A DNA stretch of 64,000 nucleotides from Acidimicrobiales bacterium (GTDB lineage: Bacteria > Actinomycetota > Acidimicrobiia > Acidimicrobiales > Acidimicrobilacustridaceae). Where the stretch lies: the NCBI GenBank assembly GCA_025455885.1, contig JALOLR010000014.1:1-64000 (forward strand), given 5' to 3'. The position numbers and the translations under genes were made by a program. The notes under the pieces were generated by a model. The model was not told the origin of the DNA. It worked only from the letters and a program-made list of their open reading frames with translations, and made no database searches. Below, one piece after another: positions 33,181-43,826 of this stretch (position 1 is its first letter; every line of letters begins with the position of its first letter).

Positions 33181-34353
33181 TCAGCGCGAGCGGGGGAAGC
33201 CGAGGCCGAACATGGCGATGAGGTCGCGCTGCAGCTCGTTGGTGCCGCCACCGAAGGTGAGGATCACGACGCCGCGCACCATCGCCTCCAGGCGACCGGC
33301 CAACACCGCCGCCGGCGAGTCCTCCTTGACGTAGGCCCTCGGGCCGAGCACCTCCATCAGGAGCCGGTAGCACTCCAGGTAGAACTCGGTGCCGAACACC
33401 TTGACCGTCGACGCGTCGGCCGGGTCGAGCGAGTGCTCCTTGGCCGACCACGCCACCTTCCAGTTGGCCAGGCGGAGGAACTCGAGGCGGGCGTGGACCC
33501 GGGCCAGGTTGAGCTGCACCCACTCCTGGTCGATCACCCGCCGCCCGTCCGCCAGCAGGGTCTCCTGCGCCCAGCGGCGCACGTCGGTCAGGTTGCGCTC
33601 CGGGCTCCCGCTGGCGCACAGGGTGACCCGCTCGTGGTTGAGCTGGTTGGTGATGAGCCCCCACCCGCCGTTCTCCTCGCCGACGAGGTACTTCGCCGGC
33701 ACCCTCACGTCGTCGAAGAACGTGGCGTTGATGTCGTGGGAGGCCATCAGCGTCAGCGGCTGGAGGGTGATCCCCGGCGTGTCGAGGGGAACGATCAGCA
33801 CCGAGATCCCCTTGTGCTTCTTGACCTCCGGATCGGTGCGCACCGCCAGCCAGATGTAGTCGGACCCGCCGGCCAGCGACGTCCACATCTTCTGGCCGTT
33901 GACGACGTACTCGTCGCCGTCGCGCACCGCCCTCGTCTGGAGGGCGGCGAGGTCGGTCCCCGCCTCGGGCTCGGAGTAGCCGATGGCGAAGTGGATGTCG
34001 CCCGCCAGGATCCGGGGCAGGAAGAAGTCCTTCTGCCACTCCGTGCCGTAGTTCATGATCGTCGGGCCGACCGTGTTGAGGGTGAGGGTGGGCACCGGCG
34101 CACCCGCCCGCATCGACTCGTCGAAGAAGATGAACTGCTCGATCGGGTCGAGCTCCCGCCCGCCGTACTCCTTGGGCCAGCTCAGCCCCGCCCAGCCGTC
34201 GGCGCACATCTGCTTCCACACCCGCTTGCTGGTGGGGCCGATGCTGTTGCCGTGGCGGATCTCGCGCATCGTCTCGTCGTCGAGCAGGCGGTCGTAGTAG
34301 TCGCGCAGCTCCGTGCGCAGCGCCTCCTGATCGGGCGAGTAACTGATCTCCAT
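33181..34353 (-). CDS. acyl-CoA dehydrogenase
   Basis: 390-residue FAD enzyme of the acyl-CoA dehydrogenase family, oxidising an acyl-CoA to the 2,3-enoyl-CoA. N-terminal helical domain begins MEISYSPDQEALRTELR. The middle beta domain contains IGYSEPEAGTDLAALQT, the family signature 1, and NGQKMWTSLAGGSDYIWL. The C-terminal helices hold EVLGPRAYVKEDSPAAV and GGTNELQRDLIAMFGL, the signature 2 region. The catalytic Glu cannot be placed without an alignment. Relatives act on steroid side chains or fatty acids. Start 34353 avoids an Arg-rich upstream extension. Confidence 0.92.
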   Translation of the reverse strand: MEISYSPDQEALRTELRDYYDRLLDDETMREIRHGNSIGPTSKRVWKQMCADGWAGLSWPKEYGGRELDPIEQFIFFDESMRAGAPVPTLTLNTVGPTIMNYGTEWQKDFFLPRILAGDIHFAIGYSEPEAGTDLAALQTRAVRDGDEYVVNGQKMWTSLAGGSDYIWLAVRTDPEVKKHKGISVLIVPLDTPGITLQPLTLMASHDINATFFDDVRVPAKYLVGEENGGWGLITNQLNHERVTLCASGSPERNLTDVRRWAQETLLADGRRVIDQEWVQLNLARVHARLEFLRLANWKVAWSAKEHSLDPADASTVKVFGTEFYLECYRLLMEVLGPRAYVKEDSPAAVLAGRLEAMVRGVVILTFGGGTNELQRDLIAMFGLGFPRSR

Positions 34354-34456
34354 CGCGCCACACCTCCGGACCGGGCGCGCTCCCCTCGAGGCGCCCGACC
34401 CGCAGCGTCGCACACGCCGACAGACGCCGACGGATCGGGATCGCCCCTCCGACCCG

Positions 34457-35071
34457 TCAGGTCGGAGCCGCCACCGGGACCTCGGGGCCCAGCACGGCCC
34501 CCCCGACGAGATCGAGACGATCGCCGCTCCAGAACCGGCCCGGATCGAACCAGTTGGCCGGCGCCCGCCCGTCGAGCAGTCCCATGCGGGTGTAGGTGAT
34601 GGCCAGCAGCTCCGCGCAGTACACCGCCTGCTCGGAGGCGTCGCGCCGCAGCCGTCCCGACAGCCACTTGCCCACCAGGCGACGGGTGCGGGGGAACGGT
34701 CGACCCTCGTACTCCGCCACCACCCGCAACACGTCGTCCTCCATGCGAGGAGTGATCTCGGCGTCGAGGTGCCGGACGAACGCCGACTGCGAGTACCGGC
34801 CGGTCCACACGTCGAGCGCCTCGTCGAGGCGGTTGAGCTGCGCCCCGCGGTGGCGGTCGCCGCTCCACACGCTCTCGAGCGACTGGCCCAGCTCGGTGTG
34901 CCAGAGCAGCGGCGGCAGGTCGTCCAACGCCACCACCATGGCCACGTGGTTCACCGGGGCGTTGGTGAACACCCGGATGGCCCGGTCGGCGCCGGACGGC
35001 CCGCGGAACAACCACACGTCGCCGGTGCCCGCGGTGGCGAGCGCCTCGGAAGCCGTCATCGCAGGAGCCAT
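34457..35071 (-). CDS. permuted NlpC/P60 (YiiX/YebB-like) papain-fold protein
   Basis: 204-residue protein. GDVWLFRGPSGADRAIRVFTNAP precedes NHVAMVV with the His, and AVYCAELLAITYTRMGLL carries the Cys in the circularly permuted NlpC/P60 arrangement (His before Cys). Members cleave or bind lipid or amide-linked groups and may remodel envelope components. No signal peptide is evident, so it may act in the cytoplasm. ATG 35071 was chosen over a further upstream frame because it leaves a 19-bp gap to the divergent small membrane-protein gene. Confidence 0.75.
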   Translation of the reverse strand: MAPAMTASEALATAGTGDVWLFRGPSGADRAIRVFTNAPVNHVAMVVALDDLPPLLWHTELGQSLESVWSGDRHRGAQLNRLDEALDVWTGRYSQSAFVRHLDAEITPRMEDDVLRVVAEYEGRPFPRTRRLVGKWLSGRLRRDASEQAVYCAELLAITYTRMGLLDGRAPANWFDPGRFWSGDRLDLVGGAVLGPEVPVAAPT

Positions 35072-35090
35072 CGTCGCTAGCGTACGAGCC

Positions 35091-35270
35091 TTGGGATCCC
35101 GAGGATGGAAGTGGATCGGGCTCGGCGCCCTCGCCGCCATCGCGGCCGGGTCGGCGATCGCCGTCGGCCGGCAGCAACGGCGCCGCCGCCGTTGGCGGGA
35201 CTACGACACGGACGAGATCCGCGAGCGCCTCCAGGCCCGCTTCGCCGCCCTCGACCCGCCGGACGACTGA
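35091..35270 (+). CDS. 59-residue single-TM protein
   Basis: Short gene with a TTG start at 35091 (M-GSRGWKWIGLGALAAIAAG). One TM segment (residues 7-24) is followed by a very basic RQQRRRRRWRDY region and an acidic helical tail EIRERLQARFAALDPP. The layout is that of small membrane-anchored proteins of unknown function. Start uncertain; the frame upstream overlaps the divergent gene. Confidence 0.5.
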   Translation: MGSRGWKWIGLGALAAIAAGSAIAVGRQQRRRRRWRDYDTDEIRERLQARFAALDPPDD

Positions 35271-35286
35271 GGGTCGGCGGTGGGCG

Positions 35287-35961
35287 TCAGCCCGTCGGAT
35301 CCCCCTCGGCGGTGCGGGACCGTTCGGCGCACGTCTTGATGCCCCGCAGCATCCGCTGGGTCATCACGAAGCTCACGACGCCGATCGGCGCCATGAGCGC
35401 CCTGGTCAGCCGGCTGTCGAAGCCCGTGCGCTCCCGCACGATCAGCCGCGACCGCCCGCCGGGCGCGGGCCGCACGACGAAGGTCCACTGGAACTCCCAC
35501 CGGAGCTGTTCGTCGCGTCGCACCGGCCGTCCGGCCTTCACGTCGGCGACCTTCAGGACCAGCGCCTCCCGGGGCACCACCTCCACGACGTACCAGCCGC
35601 CCGACCCCTTGGCGTCGGCGAGGACGAGGTCCCCCACCGCCCGCTCCTGCCACTCGGGCACGATCACGTCGCGGTTGTGGATGCCCAGGCCGAAGAGGTT
35701 CTCGAGTGCCTCGTACGAGTAGAAGCCGCCGCGGTCGGCACCGAGCTGGAGCAGCCACGGCCAGACGTCGCCGGGCGAGGCGTCGACGGTCACCGCCCGG
35801 GTCACCTGGTCGGCCGGCTCGGCCACCAGGTCGTCGCCGGGCAGCGCCATGTGCACCTCGTCGTCGGTCGCCCCCCACCGCTGCTGCCAGGGGGTCACGA
35901 ACCGGTGCCACGCCGCCGCCAGCGCCGCGGCGAGGAGACCAACGGTGACGAGACGCCTCAT
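35287..35961 (-). CDS. SRPBCC-fold membrane-anchored protein
   Basis: 224-residue protein with an N-terminal hydrophobic anchor (residues 3-17), then a helix-grip (START/polyketide cyclase-like) domain. Key patterns are VTVDASPGDVWPWLLQLGADRGG, then YSYEALENLFGLGI, VPEWQERAVGDLV and RWEFQWTFVVRP. C-terminal helix MTQRMLRGIKTCAER. The domain binds hydrophobic ligands; the family is common in actinomycetes with unknown substrates. ATG 35961 gives the signal-anchor. Confidence 0.75.
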   Translation of the reverse strand: MRRLVTVGLLAAALAAAWHRFVTPWQQRWGATDDEVHMALPGDDLVAEPADQVTRAVTVDASPGDVWPWLLQLGADRGGFYSYEALENLFGLGIHNRDVIVPEWQERAVGDLVLADAKGSGGWYVVEVVPREALVLKVADVKAGRPVRRDEQLRWEFQWTFVVRPAPGGRSRLIVRERTGFDSRLTRALMAPIGVVSFVMTQRMLRGIKTCAERSRTAEGDPTG

Positions 35962-36053
35962 GGCTGTCCTCCCTCGTCGTCAGGGACGCCCCGATGGTCG
36001 GCGCCCGGGCGCCGACCCGCCAGGGCTGAACGTCCCCGATCCCCGGGGGAGCA

Positions 36054-36094
36054 CGTCCGGCGGCCCGGACCGGGTGGGACCGGGCCGCCGGACG
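36054..36094 (-). terminator. katG terminator hairpin
   Basis: Perfect 15-bp GC-rich stem (arms 36054-36068 and 36080-36094, 11-nt loop), six bases after the katG stop codon. No T-tract, as usual in this genome. Confidence 0.7.
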
Positions 36095-36099
36095 GGACC

Positions 36100-38834
<2,735 letters not shown>

Positions 38835-38841
38835 GGCCGTC

Positions 38842-38896
38842 ACACTACCGGAAGATTCTGGATTCGATCAAAATCACGTCAGGATCCAGAATCTTC
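38842..38896 (-). promoter_or_regulatory. furA promoter with 13-bp dyad
   Basis: Minus-strand -35 TTGATC (38871-38866), 18-bp spacer, -10 TAGTGT (38847-38842), then ATG 38834. A perfect inverted repeat GAAGATTCTGGAT (38851-38863) and its complement (38884-38896) brackets the -35 box with a 20-bp spacer. One arm falls in the spacer of the promoter and one upstream. Likely FurA operator. Confidence 0.6.
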
Positions 38897-39047
38897 GGAG
38901 GGAGGGCGACCGCGGCCGGCGCGACGGGCCGCCGGTACCATCCGCACGGCCGACGTCGCCCGCCGAGGAGCCGAGCGTGTCCCTGAACCAACGGTGCGTG
39001 CCCCACGTCGCGGCGCCCACGACCTCGGCGGCGACGCGAGGCGGCTC

Positions 39048-40208
39048 GTGACGAGCCCGTTCGAGGACGTCGACCTCGAACGGCTGCGCCGCCGACGCAC
39101 GGCCAAGTGGACGCTGTACGGCGACGAGGTGCTGGCGGCCTGGGTCGCCGAGATGGACTTCCGGGTCGCGCCACCGGTGCGCGCCGCCCTGCTCGCGGCG
39201 ATCGACCGGGAGGACTTCGGCTACCTCGTGGCCGATCTCTCCGAGCTCACCACGGCGTGCTGCGGCTACCTGCAGGATGCCCACGGCTGGGAGGTCCCGC
39301 CCACGCGGGTCTTCCCGGTCGCCGACGTCCTGGCGGGGATCCGGGCGGTGCTCGAGCAGCTGGTCACCCCGGGCAGCGAGGTGATCGTCCCCACCCCCGC
39401 CTATCCGCCCTTCTTCGAGATCGTCGCGCTCAGCGGGCACCGGGTCGTCGAGGTGCCCCTGGCCGTCGACGACGGTCGCCACTCCCTCGACCTCGACGCC
39501 GTCGACGCGGCCTTCGCCGCCGGGGCTCGGGCGCTCGTGCTGTGCAACCCCCACAACCCCACCGGCCGAGTGTTCACCCGCGAGGAGATGACGGCGCTCA
39601 CCGCCGTCGTCGAACGCCACGGGGCCCGCGTCGTGTCCGACGAGGTGCACGCCCCACTCGTGTACCCGGGGCACCGCCACGTGCCCTACGCGTCGACGTC
39701 CGAGACCGCCGCCGCCCACACCACGACCGTCATGTCGGCCTCGAAGGCCTGGAACATCCCCGGCCTGCGCTGCGCGCAGGTCGTGGCCTCCAACCATCCC
39801 GACGCCGCCCTCTGGCGCTCGCTCGGGTCCTTCGCCGTGCCCGCCCCGACGCCGATCGGGATCGCTGCGTCCGTGGCCGCGTACACCGACGGCCGCGACT
39901 GGCTCTCCGACCTCCTCGTCCACCTCGACGCCCGGCGACGACACCTGGTCGACCTCGTGGCGAACGAGCTCCCCGGTGTCGGCTACCGGGCCCCCGAGGG
40001 CACCTACCTGGCGTGGCTCGACTGCGCGGCCCTCGGCCTCGACGACCCGGCCCGGTTCTTCCTCGACCACGCCGCGGTGGCGGTGAACGACGGCGCCTCG
40101 TTCGGGTTGGGCGCCGAACGACACGTCCGGCTCAACTTCGCCACCTCCACCGAGCTGCTCGAGCGCATCGTGACCGCGATGGGAGCGGCCGTCCGAGCCC
40201 GAGGCTGA
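39048..40208 (+). CDS. PatB/MalY-type PLP-dependent C-S lyase (aminotransferase class I/II)
   Basis: 386-residue pyridoxal-phosphate enzyme of the MalY/PatB branch, cleaving cystathionine or cysteine conjugates. The Schiff-base Lys is in SASKAWNIPGL. VLCNPHNPTGRVF and SDEVHAPLVYPGHRHVPYAS are signatures of the cystathionine beta-lyase sub-group, and LAAWVAEMDFRVAPPV is the usual N-terminal segment. GTG 39048; no clear Shine-Dalgarno sequence. Divergent from furA with a shared intergenic region of about 210 bp. Confidence 0.88.
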   Translation: MTSPFEDVDLERLRRRRTAKWTLYGDEVLAAWVAEMDFRVAPPVRAALLAAIDREDFGYLVADLSELTTACCGYLQDAHGWEVPPTRVFPVADVLAGIRAVLEQLVTPGSEVIVPTPAYPPFFEIVALSGHRVVEVPLAVDDGRHSLDLDAVDAAFAAGARALVLCNPHNPTGRVFTREEMTALTAVVERHGARVVSDEVHAPLVYPGHRHVPYASTSETAAAHTTTVMSASKAWNIPGLRCAQVVASNHPDAALWRSLGSFAVPAPTPIGIAASVAAYTDGRDWLSDLLVHLDARRRHLVDLVANELPGVGYRAPEGTYLAWLDCAALGLDDPARFFLDHAAVAVNDGASFGLGAERHVRLNFATSTELLERIVTAMGAAVRARG

Positions 40209-40306
40209 CGGTCCGGCACGGTCCGCCCCGACGCGAAGGCCTTCGGCCCTGGACACCGCGCCCCGGGGAGTGCACGATCGCCATGGCACGATCCGAGGAG
40301 GCCGTC

Positions 40307-40843
40307 ATGCGAGCAGTGGTCGTCTACGAGTCGGTGTTCGGCAACACCCACCGGATCGCCGAGGCCGTCGCCGAGGGCCTGCGCCAGGAGATCGGTGACG
40401 TGACCGTCCTGATGCCCGACGTGGTCACCGACACCTCGATCGAGGGCACCGACCTGGTCGTCGTGGGCGGGCCCACCCACGTGCACGGGATGGCCCGGCC
40501 GTCGACCAAGCACGACGGCGTCGAGCAGGCCGAGAAGGCGGGGAGCGACGTCGACGAGCAGGCCTACGGCGAGACGCTGCGGCACTGGTTCGACGGCATC
40601 GGCCGACACGAGGGGGAGGCGGCCGCCTTCGACACCCGCTTCGACGCCTCGAAGCTGATCACCGGGCAGGCGTCGCACGGCATCCGCAAGCGGCTCCGCC
40701 GTCACGGCTGGACGGTGAGCACCGAGCCCGAGAGCTTCATCGTCGACGGGGAGAACGAGCTGCTCGACGGCGAGCTCGACCGGGCCCGTGACTGGGGAGC
40801 CGGCCTGGCCCGGAGCTTCGTCACCCGCCACGCCACCGACTGA
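40307..40843 (+). CDS. flavodoxin-like protein
   Basis: 178-residue FMN-binding protein. The phosphate loop VYESVFGNTHRIAEAVAEGL (T/S-x-F/Y-G-N-T) is at the N-terminus, and VVVGGPTHVHGMARP lies at the second FMN loop. AFDTRFDASKLITGQASHGI completes the fold. Flavodoxin-fold proteins of this length are electron carriers or quinone reductases. ATG 40307 follows GAGGAGG six bases before; ATG 40283 lacks such a site. Confidence 0.82.
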   Translation: MRAVVVYESVFGNTHRIAEAVAEGLRQEIGDVTVLMPDVVTDTSIEGTDLVVVGGPTHVHGMARPSTKHDGVEQAEKAGSDVDEQAYGETLRHWFDGIGRHEGEAAAFDTRFDASKLITGQASHGIRKRLRRHGWTVSTEPESFIVDGENELLDGELDRARDWGAGLARSFVTRHATD

Positions 40844-40848
40844 CCGGG

Positions 40849-42096
40849 TCAGGCGCTCTCGGGCGACGCGCTCGATCCCTCGAACCTCGTTCCGAGGTGC
40901 TCGACCTGGCCGTCCTCGGCGCCGAGGAGCACGTCGTTGTAGTGACGGCCCCCGAGATGGTGACCCGAGGTCGGGGGCACGAAGGCCAACAGCACGCTGA
41001 TCCGGTGGGGACCCGCCTCCGAGGTCGGTGGGAGCGAGGCGTGCATGAGGTCGGAGTAGTGCAACGACACATCGCCGGCCCGGACCTCGAGCGAGACCCC
41101 CCGCGGGGCGTCGTCGCGGCGTCCGTCGATGAACGGGTAGGTGCCGCGGTGCGACCCCGGGAGGACGCGGAGCTCGCCCGCCTCGGGTGTGCCCTCGGTC
41201 AGGCAGGTCGTCACGATGACCGTCGGACAGTTGAGGGCGTGCCCACCGAGCCCGCAATCACGGTGCCAGGGCAGGTCGGCCAGGCCCTCGGTCACGTTCG
41301 GGAGCTTCCAGAGCACCGTGCCCGAGTCGAGGGCGTCGGGGTCCCGCCCGACCAGCGGCTCGGGCACCAGGTCGCGCAGGGCCAGGATCCGAGGGTCCTC
41401 GCCGAGCGCCCGGTAGCGCTCGAAGCGGTTGGCGTCGAGGACCCGGCACAGGACCTCCTCGCCGTCGGCGGTGCGACCCCACCACGAGCGGCCGTCCCCC
41501 GGCGTGGCCTCGGTCCGCATCACGGCGGCGTCGGCGAGCAGCGCCTCCACCTCTTCGGGCGAGAAGACCCCGCGCACGACCACGTAGCCGGCGGCCCCCA
41601 GGAAGTGGGCGACGTCCTCGGGTCGGTCGGCGACGTCGGCGAGCGTGAAGGACGCGGTCGGGTCGAGCGGCTCACCGGTGCGATCGCGCAGGTCGACGTT
41701 CGCCGGGTCGAACGGAGCCAGCCCGTGGAACATGGCCCGCAGGCCCGGCTCCCAGCGCACGAACCGCAGCGGCTTGCCGTGCGTGGCCTCGACCCGGCCG
41801 CTGTAGAAGAGCCCCGGCGCGGTGTCGAGGTCGGAGACGAGCCCGAACCAGGCGTCGAGCTCCATCGAGATCACCGTGTCGGCCCGCCCCGTCCCCTCGA
41901 CCACCTCGACGGTGCCGTCGACCGGGACGTAGGTGTAGGAACCTGCGGGCGTGGACAGCCCGAGCGTGCCGAGCGGTGCGAGGTCGGCGAACGCCAGCGC
42001 CCCGTTCCCCGCCGCCAGGCGTCGGGGGAGCTCGACGGTGTGGAACCGGTGGAACGAGTCCGCATCGGCCCCCAGAGCGACATCGGTCACAGCCAT
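40849..42096 (-). CDS. phytanoyl-CoA dioxygenase (PhyH) family protein
   Basis: 415-residue protein with two parts. Residues 1-140 are a helical region of unknown role. Residues about 150-400 form a PhyH-type Fe(II)/2-oxoglutarate oxygenase: HxD iron ligands in LPWHRDCGLGG, the distal His in DLMHASLPPT, and the 2-oxoglutarate-binding Arg in GPHRISVLLAF. The substrate is probably a CoA ester or small hydrophobic molecule. ATG 42096. Convergent with the flavodoxin gene (5-bp gap). Confidence 0.85.
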   Translation of the reverse strand: MAVTDVALGADADSFHRFHTVELPRRLAAGNGALAFADLAPLGTLGLSTPAGSYTYVPVDGTVEVVEGTGRADTVISMELDAWFGLVSDLDTAPGLFYSGRVEATHGKPLRFVRWEPGLRAMFHGLAPFDPANVDLRDRTGEPLDPTASFTLADVADRPEDVAHFLGAAGYVVVRGVFSPEEVEALLADAAVMRTEATPGDGRSWWGRTADGEEVLCRVLDANRFERYRALGEDPRILALRDLVPEPLVGRDPDALDSGTVLWKLPNVTEGLADLPWHRDCGLGGHALNCPTVIVTTCLTEGTPEAGELRVLPGSHRGTYPFIDGRRDDAPRGVSLEVRAGDVSLHYSDLMHASLPPTSEAGPHRISVLLAFVPPTSGHHLGGRHYNDVLLGAEDGQVEHLGTRFEGSSASPESA

Positions 42097-42201
42097 GCGG
42101 GCAGCGTACGCGACGGCGGCGGCGGAACGCCGGGGGGTGCAGGTCACCGCCGAGAGGGGGAACCGGCGCACGCGGCCCCGGCGACGGGCGAGAATGGGCC
42201 G

Positions 42202-43380
42202 GTGAGCAACCCGAACCCCCTCGACCGGCTCCTCGGCGCGATCGTCAACCCCGTCGTGGGCGCGGTCGACGTGGGCGAGGTCATCGGCCAGGTCGACGTC
42301 GACCAGCTCGTCGCCGAGGTCGACGTGAACGCCGTGATCGAGCGGGTCGACGTCGACGCGGTCGTCAAGCGGGTCGACGTCGACGACGTGATCGCCCGCG
42401 TCGACGTGGACACCGTGATCGGGAGGGTGGACATCGACCAGGTGATCCAGCGGGTCGACATGCAGGCGGTGCTCGCCCGGGTGGACCTCGACGAGGTGCT
42501 CGGCAAGGTCGACCTCGACGCCCTGCTGGCGAAGGTGGACGTCGCCGCGCTGCTCGACCGGATCGACGCCGACGCCCTCGTCCAGCGCATCGACCTCAAC
42601 GCGCTGATGGAGCGCGTCGACCTCGACGCCATGCTGCGACGCGTCGACGTCCAGGACCTCATGGCCAGGGCCAACATCGACTCCATCGTCCGCGACGCCA
42701 GCAAGGGCGTGTTCGCCCGGAGCATCGACGCCATCCGCCGCCAGGTCGTGGGCCTCGACGCCCTCCTCATCGGTGTCGTGACCCGGGTCTTCCGGCGCCG
42801 CCGCGAGCAGGACCGCATCGTGACCGGGGAGTCGGTGACCGGTCAGGTCGCCGGAGGCGTGAGCCGGCTGGCCGCCTACCTGATCGACGTGCTCGTCATC
42901 ACGACCGGCTTCTCGATCACCACGGCCGTGATCGGCTACCTGCTCTCCCTGTTCCTCACCGAACGACCCGACCCGTCGCTCCCCGGGCTCCTGGCCCTCG
43001 GCGGCTACGCCGGGTTCAGCTTCGTGTACTTCGCGGTCGGCCTCATCATCACCGGCCGCTCGGTCGGCAAGGGCGTCGTCGGCCTGAAGGTGGTGGCCCT
43101 CGACGGTTCGCCCATCAGCCCCGGTCGGGCGATCGTGCGCGGCCTCGTCTACCCGTTCAGCTTCATCCTGGGACTGGGCCTGCTCCCCATCGTGGTCGGT
43201 CGCCACCGTCGGGCGCTGCACGACTGGGCGGGCCGCGACAAGGTGCTCTACGACTGGGGCGACCGGCCCGCCGAGCTGCCCGCCCCCCTCACCGACTGGG
43301 TGCGCCGGCGGGCCGCCGCCGAGGCCGCCGAGGACACCCCCGCGCCGGAGGAGACGGGCCCGTCGGCCGTCCCGGCGTGA
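42202..43380 (+). CDS. RDD-family membrane protein with sixteen 9-residue repeats
   Basis: 392-residue protein. Residues 22-165 are sixteen consecutive 9-residue repeats with consensus V-D-[VL]-D-x-[VL]-[IL]-x-R, the last being degenerate (ANIDSIVRD). They would form an extended amphipathic or left-handed beta/solenoid-like surface. Residues about 230-390 form the RDD domain: TM segments LAAYLIDVLVITTGFSIT, LGGYAGFSFVYFAVGL and GLVYPFSFILGLGLLPIV, with the RDD arginines and aspartates in SRLAAYLIDV and LHDWAGRDKV. GTG 42202 start. Transport or ion role unknown. Confidence 0.88.
   Translation: MSNPNPLDRLLGAIVNPVVGAVDVGEVIGQVDVDQLVAEVDVNAVIERVDVDAVVKRVDVDDVIARVDVDTVIGRVDIDQVIQRVDMQAVLARVDLDEVLGKVDLDALLAKVDVAALLDRIDADALVQRIDLNALMERVDLDAMLRRVDVQDLMARANIDSIVRDASKGVFARSIDAIRRQVVGLDALLIGVVTRVFRRRREQDRIVTGESVTGQVAGGVSRLAAYLIDVLVITTGFSITTAVIGYLLSLFLTERPDPSLPGLLALGGYAGFSFVYFAVGLIITGRSVGKGVVGLKVVALDGSPISPGRAIVRGLVYPFSFILGLGLLPIVVGRHRRALHDWAGRDKVLYDWGDRPAELPAPLTDWVRRRAAAEAAEDTPAPEETGPSAVPA
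42265..42696 (+). repeat. 27-bp tandem coding repeat (16 units)
   Basis: In-frame repeats of nine codons, residues 22-165 of the RDD protein, each GTCGACGTCGAC-like with variation. It spans 432 bp without a break in phase. Confidence 0.9.
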
Positions 43381-43420
43381 GCGGCGCGGCACCGAACGGG
43401 GCACCTGGCACGATGGCACC

Positions 43421-43825
43421 ATGAGCGAGTCGCCGACCTTCCCCCTCCCGGAGATCCCGGTGCACCTCGGTCTGGGGGCCACCGCCGTCCCCCAGGAGCC
43501 CTTCGACGGGACGATGGAGTGGTACGACCGCTACGTCGCGGCCACCGTCGACGACGGCCACGAGGGGCGGCTGGTGTCGATGGCCAGCTTCGACGAGCCC
43601 TGGGCGATGTGGGAGATGCACCCCCACGGCGAGGAGCTCGTGGTGTGCACCGCCGGCACGATCACCGTGCACCAGGAGATCGACGGCGGCACGCAGACGG
43701 TGACCCTGGGCGTCGGCGACGCGGTGGTGAACCCGCCCGGGGTGTGGCACACCGCCGACGTCGACGCCCCCTGCACCGTGTTGTTCATCACCCCTGGCGC
43801 CGGGACCGAGCACCGGCCCCGCTGA
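43421..43825 (+). CDS. cupin-domain protein
   Basis: 134-residue single-cupin protein. The N-terminal strand set MWEMHPHGEELVVCTAGTITVHQ supplies metal-binding His/Glu residues of motif 1, and NPPGVWHTADVDAPCTVLFI supplies the His of motif 2. Likely metal-binding isomerase or dioxygenase; substrate not readable. Next gene starts one base after its stop. Confidence 0.8.
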   Translation: MSESPTFPLPEIPVHLGLGATAVPQEPFDGTMEWYDRYVAATVDDGHEGRLVSMASFDEPWAMWEMHPHGEELVVCTAGTITVHQEIDGGTQTVTLGVGDAVVNPPGVWHTADVDAPCTVLFITPGAGTEHRPR

Positions 43826-43826
43826 G

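Noticed and set aside
42265-42696. CRISPR array
   Set aside because: The 27-bp repeat is coding, in frame, without unique spacers; no Cas genes in the window.
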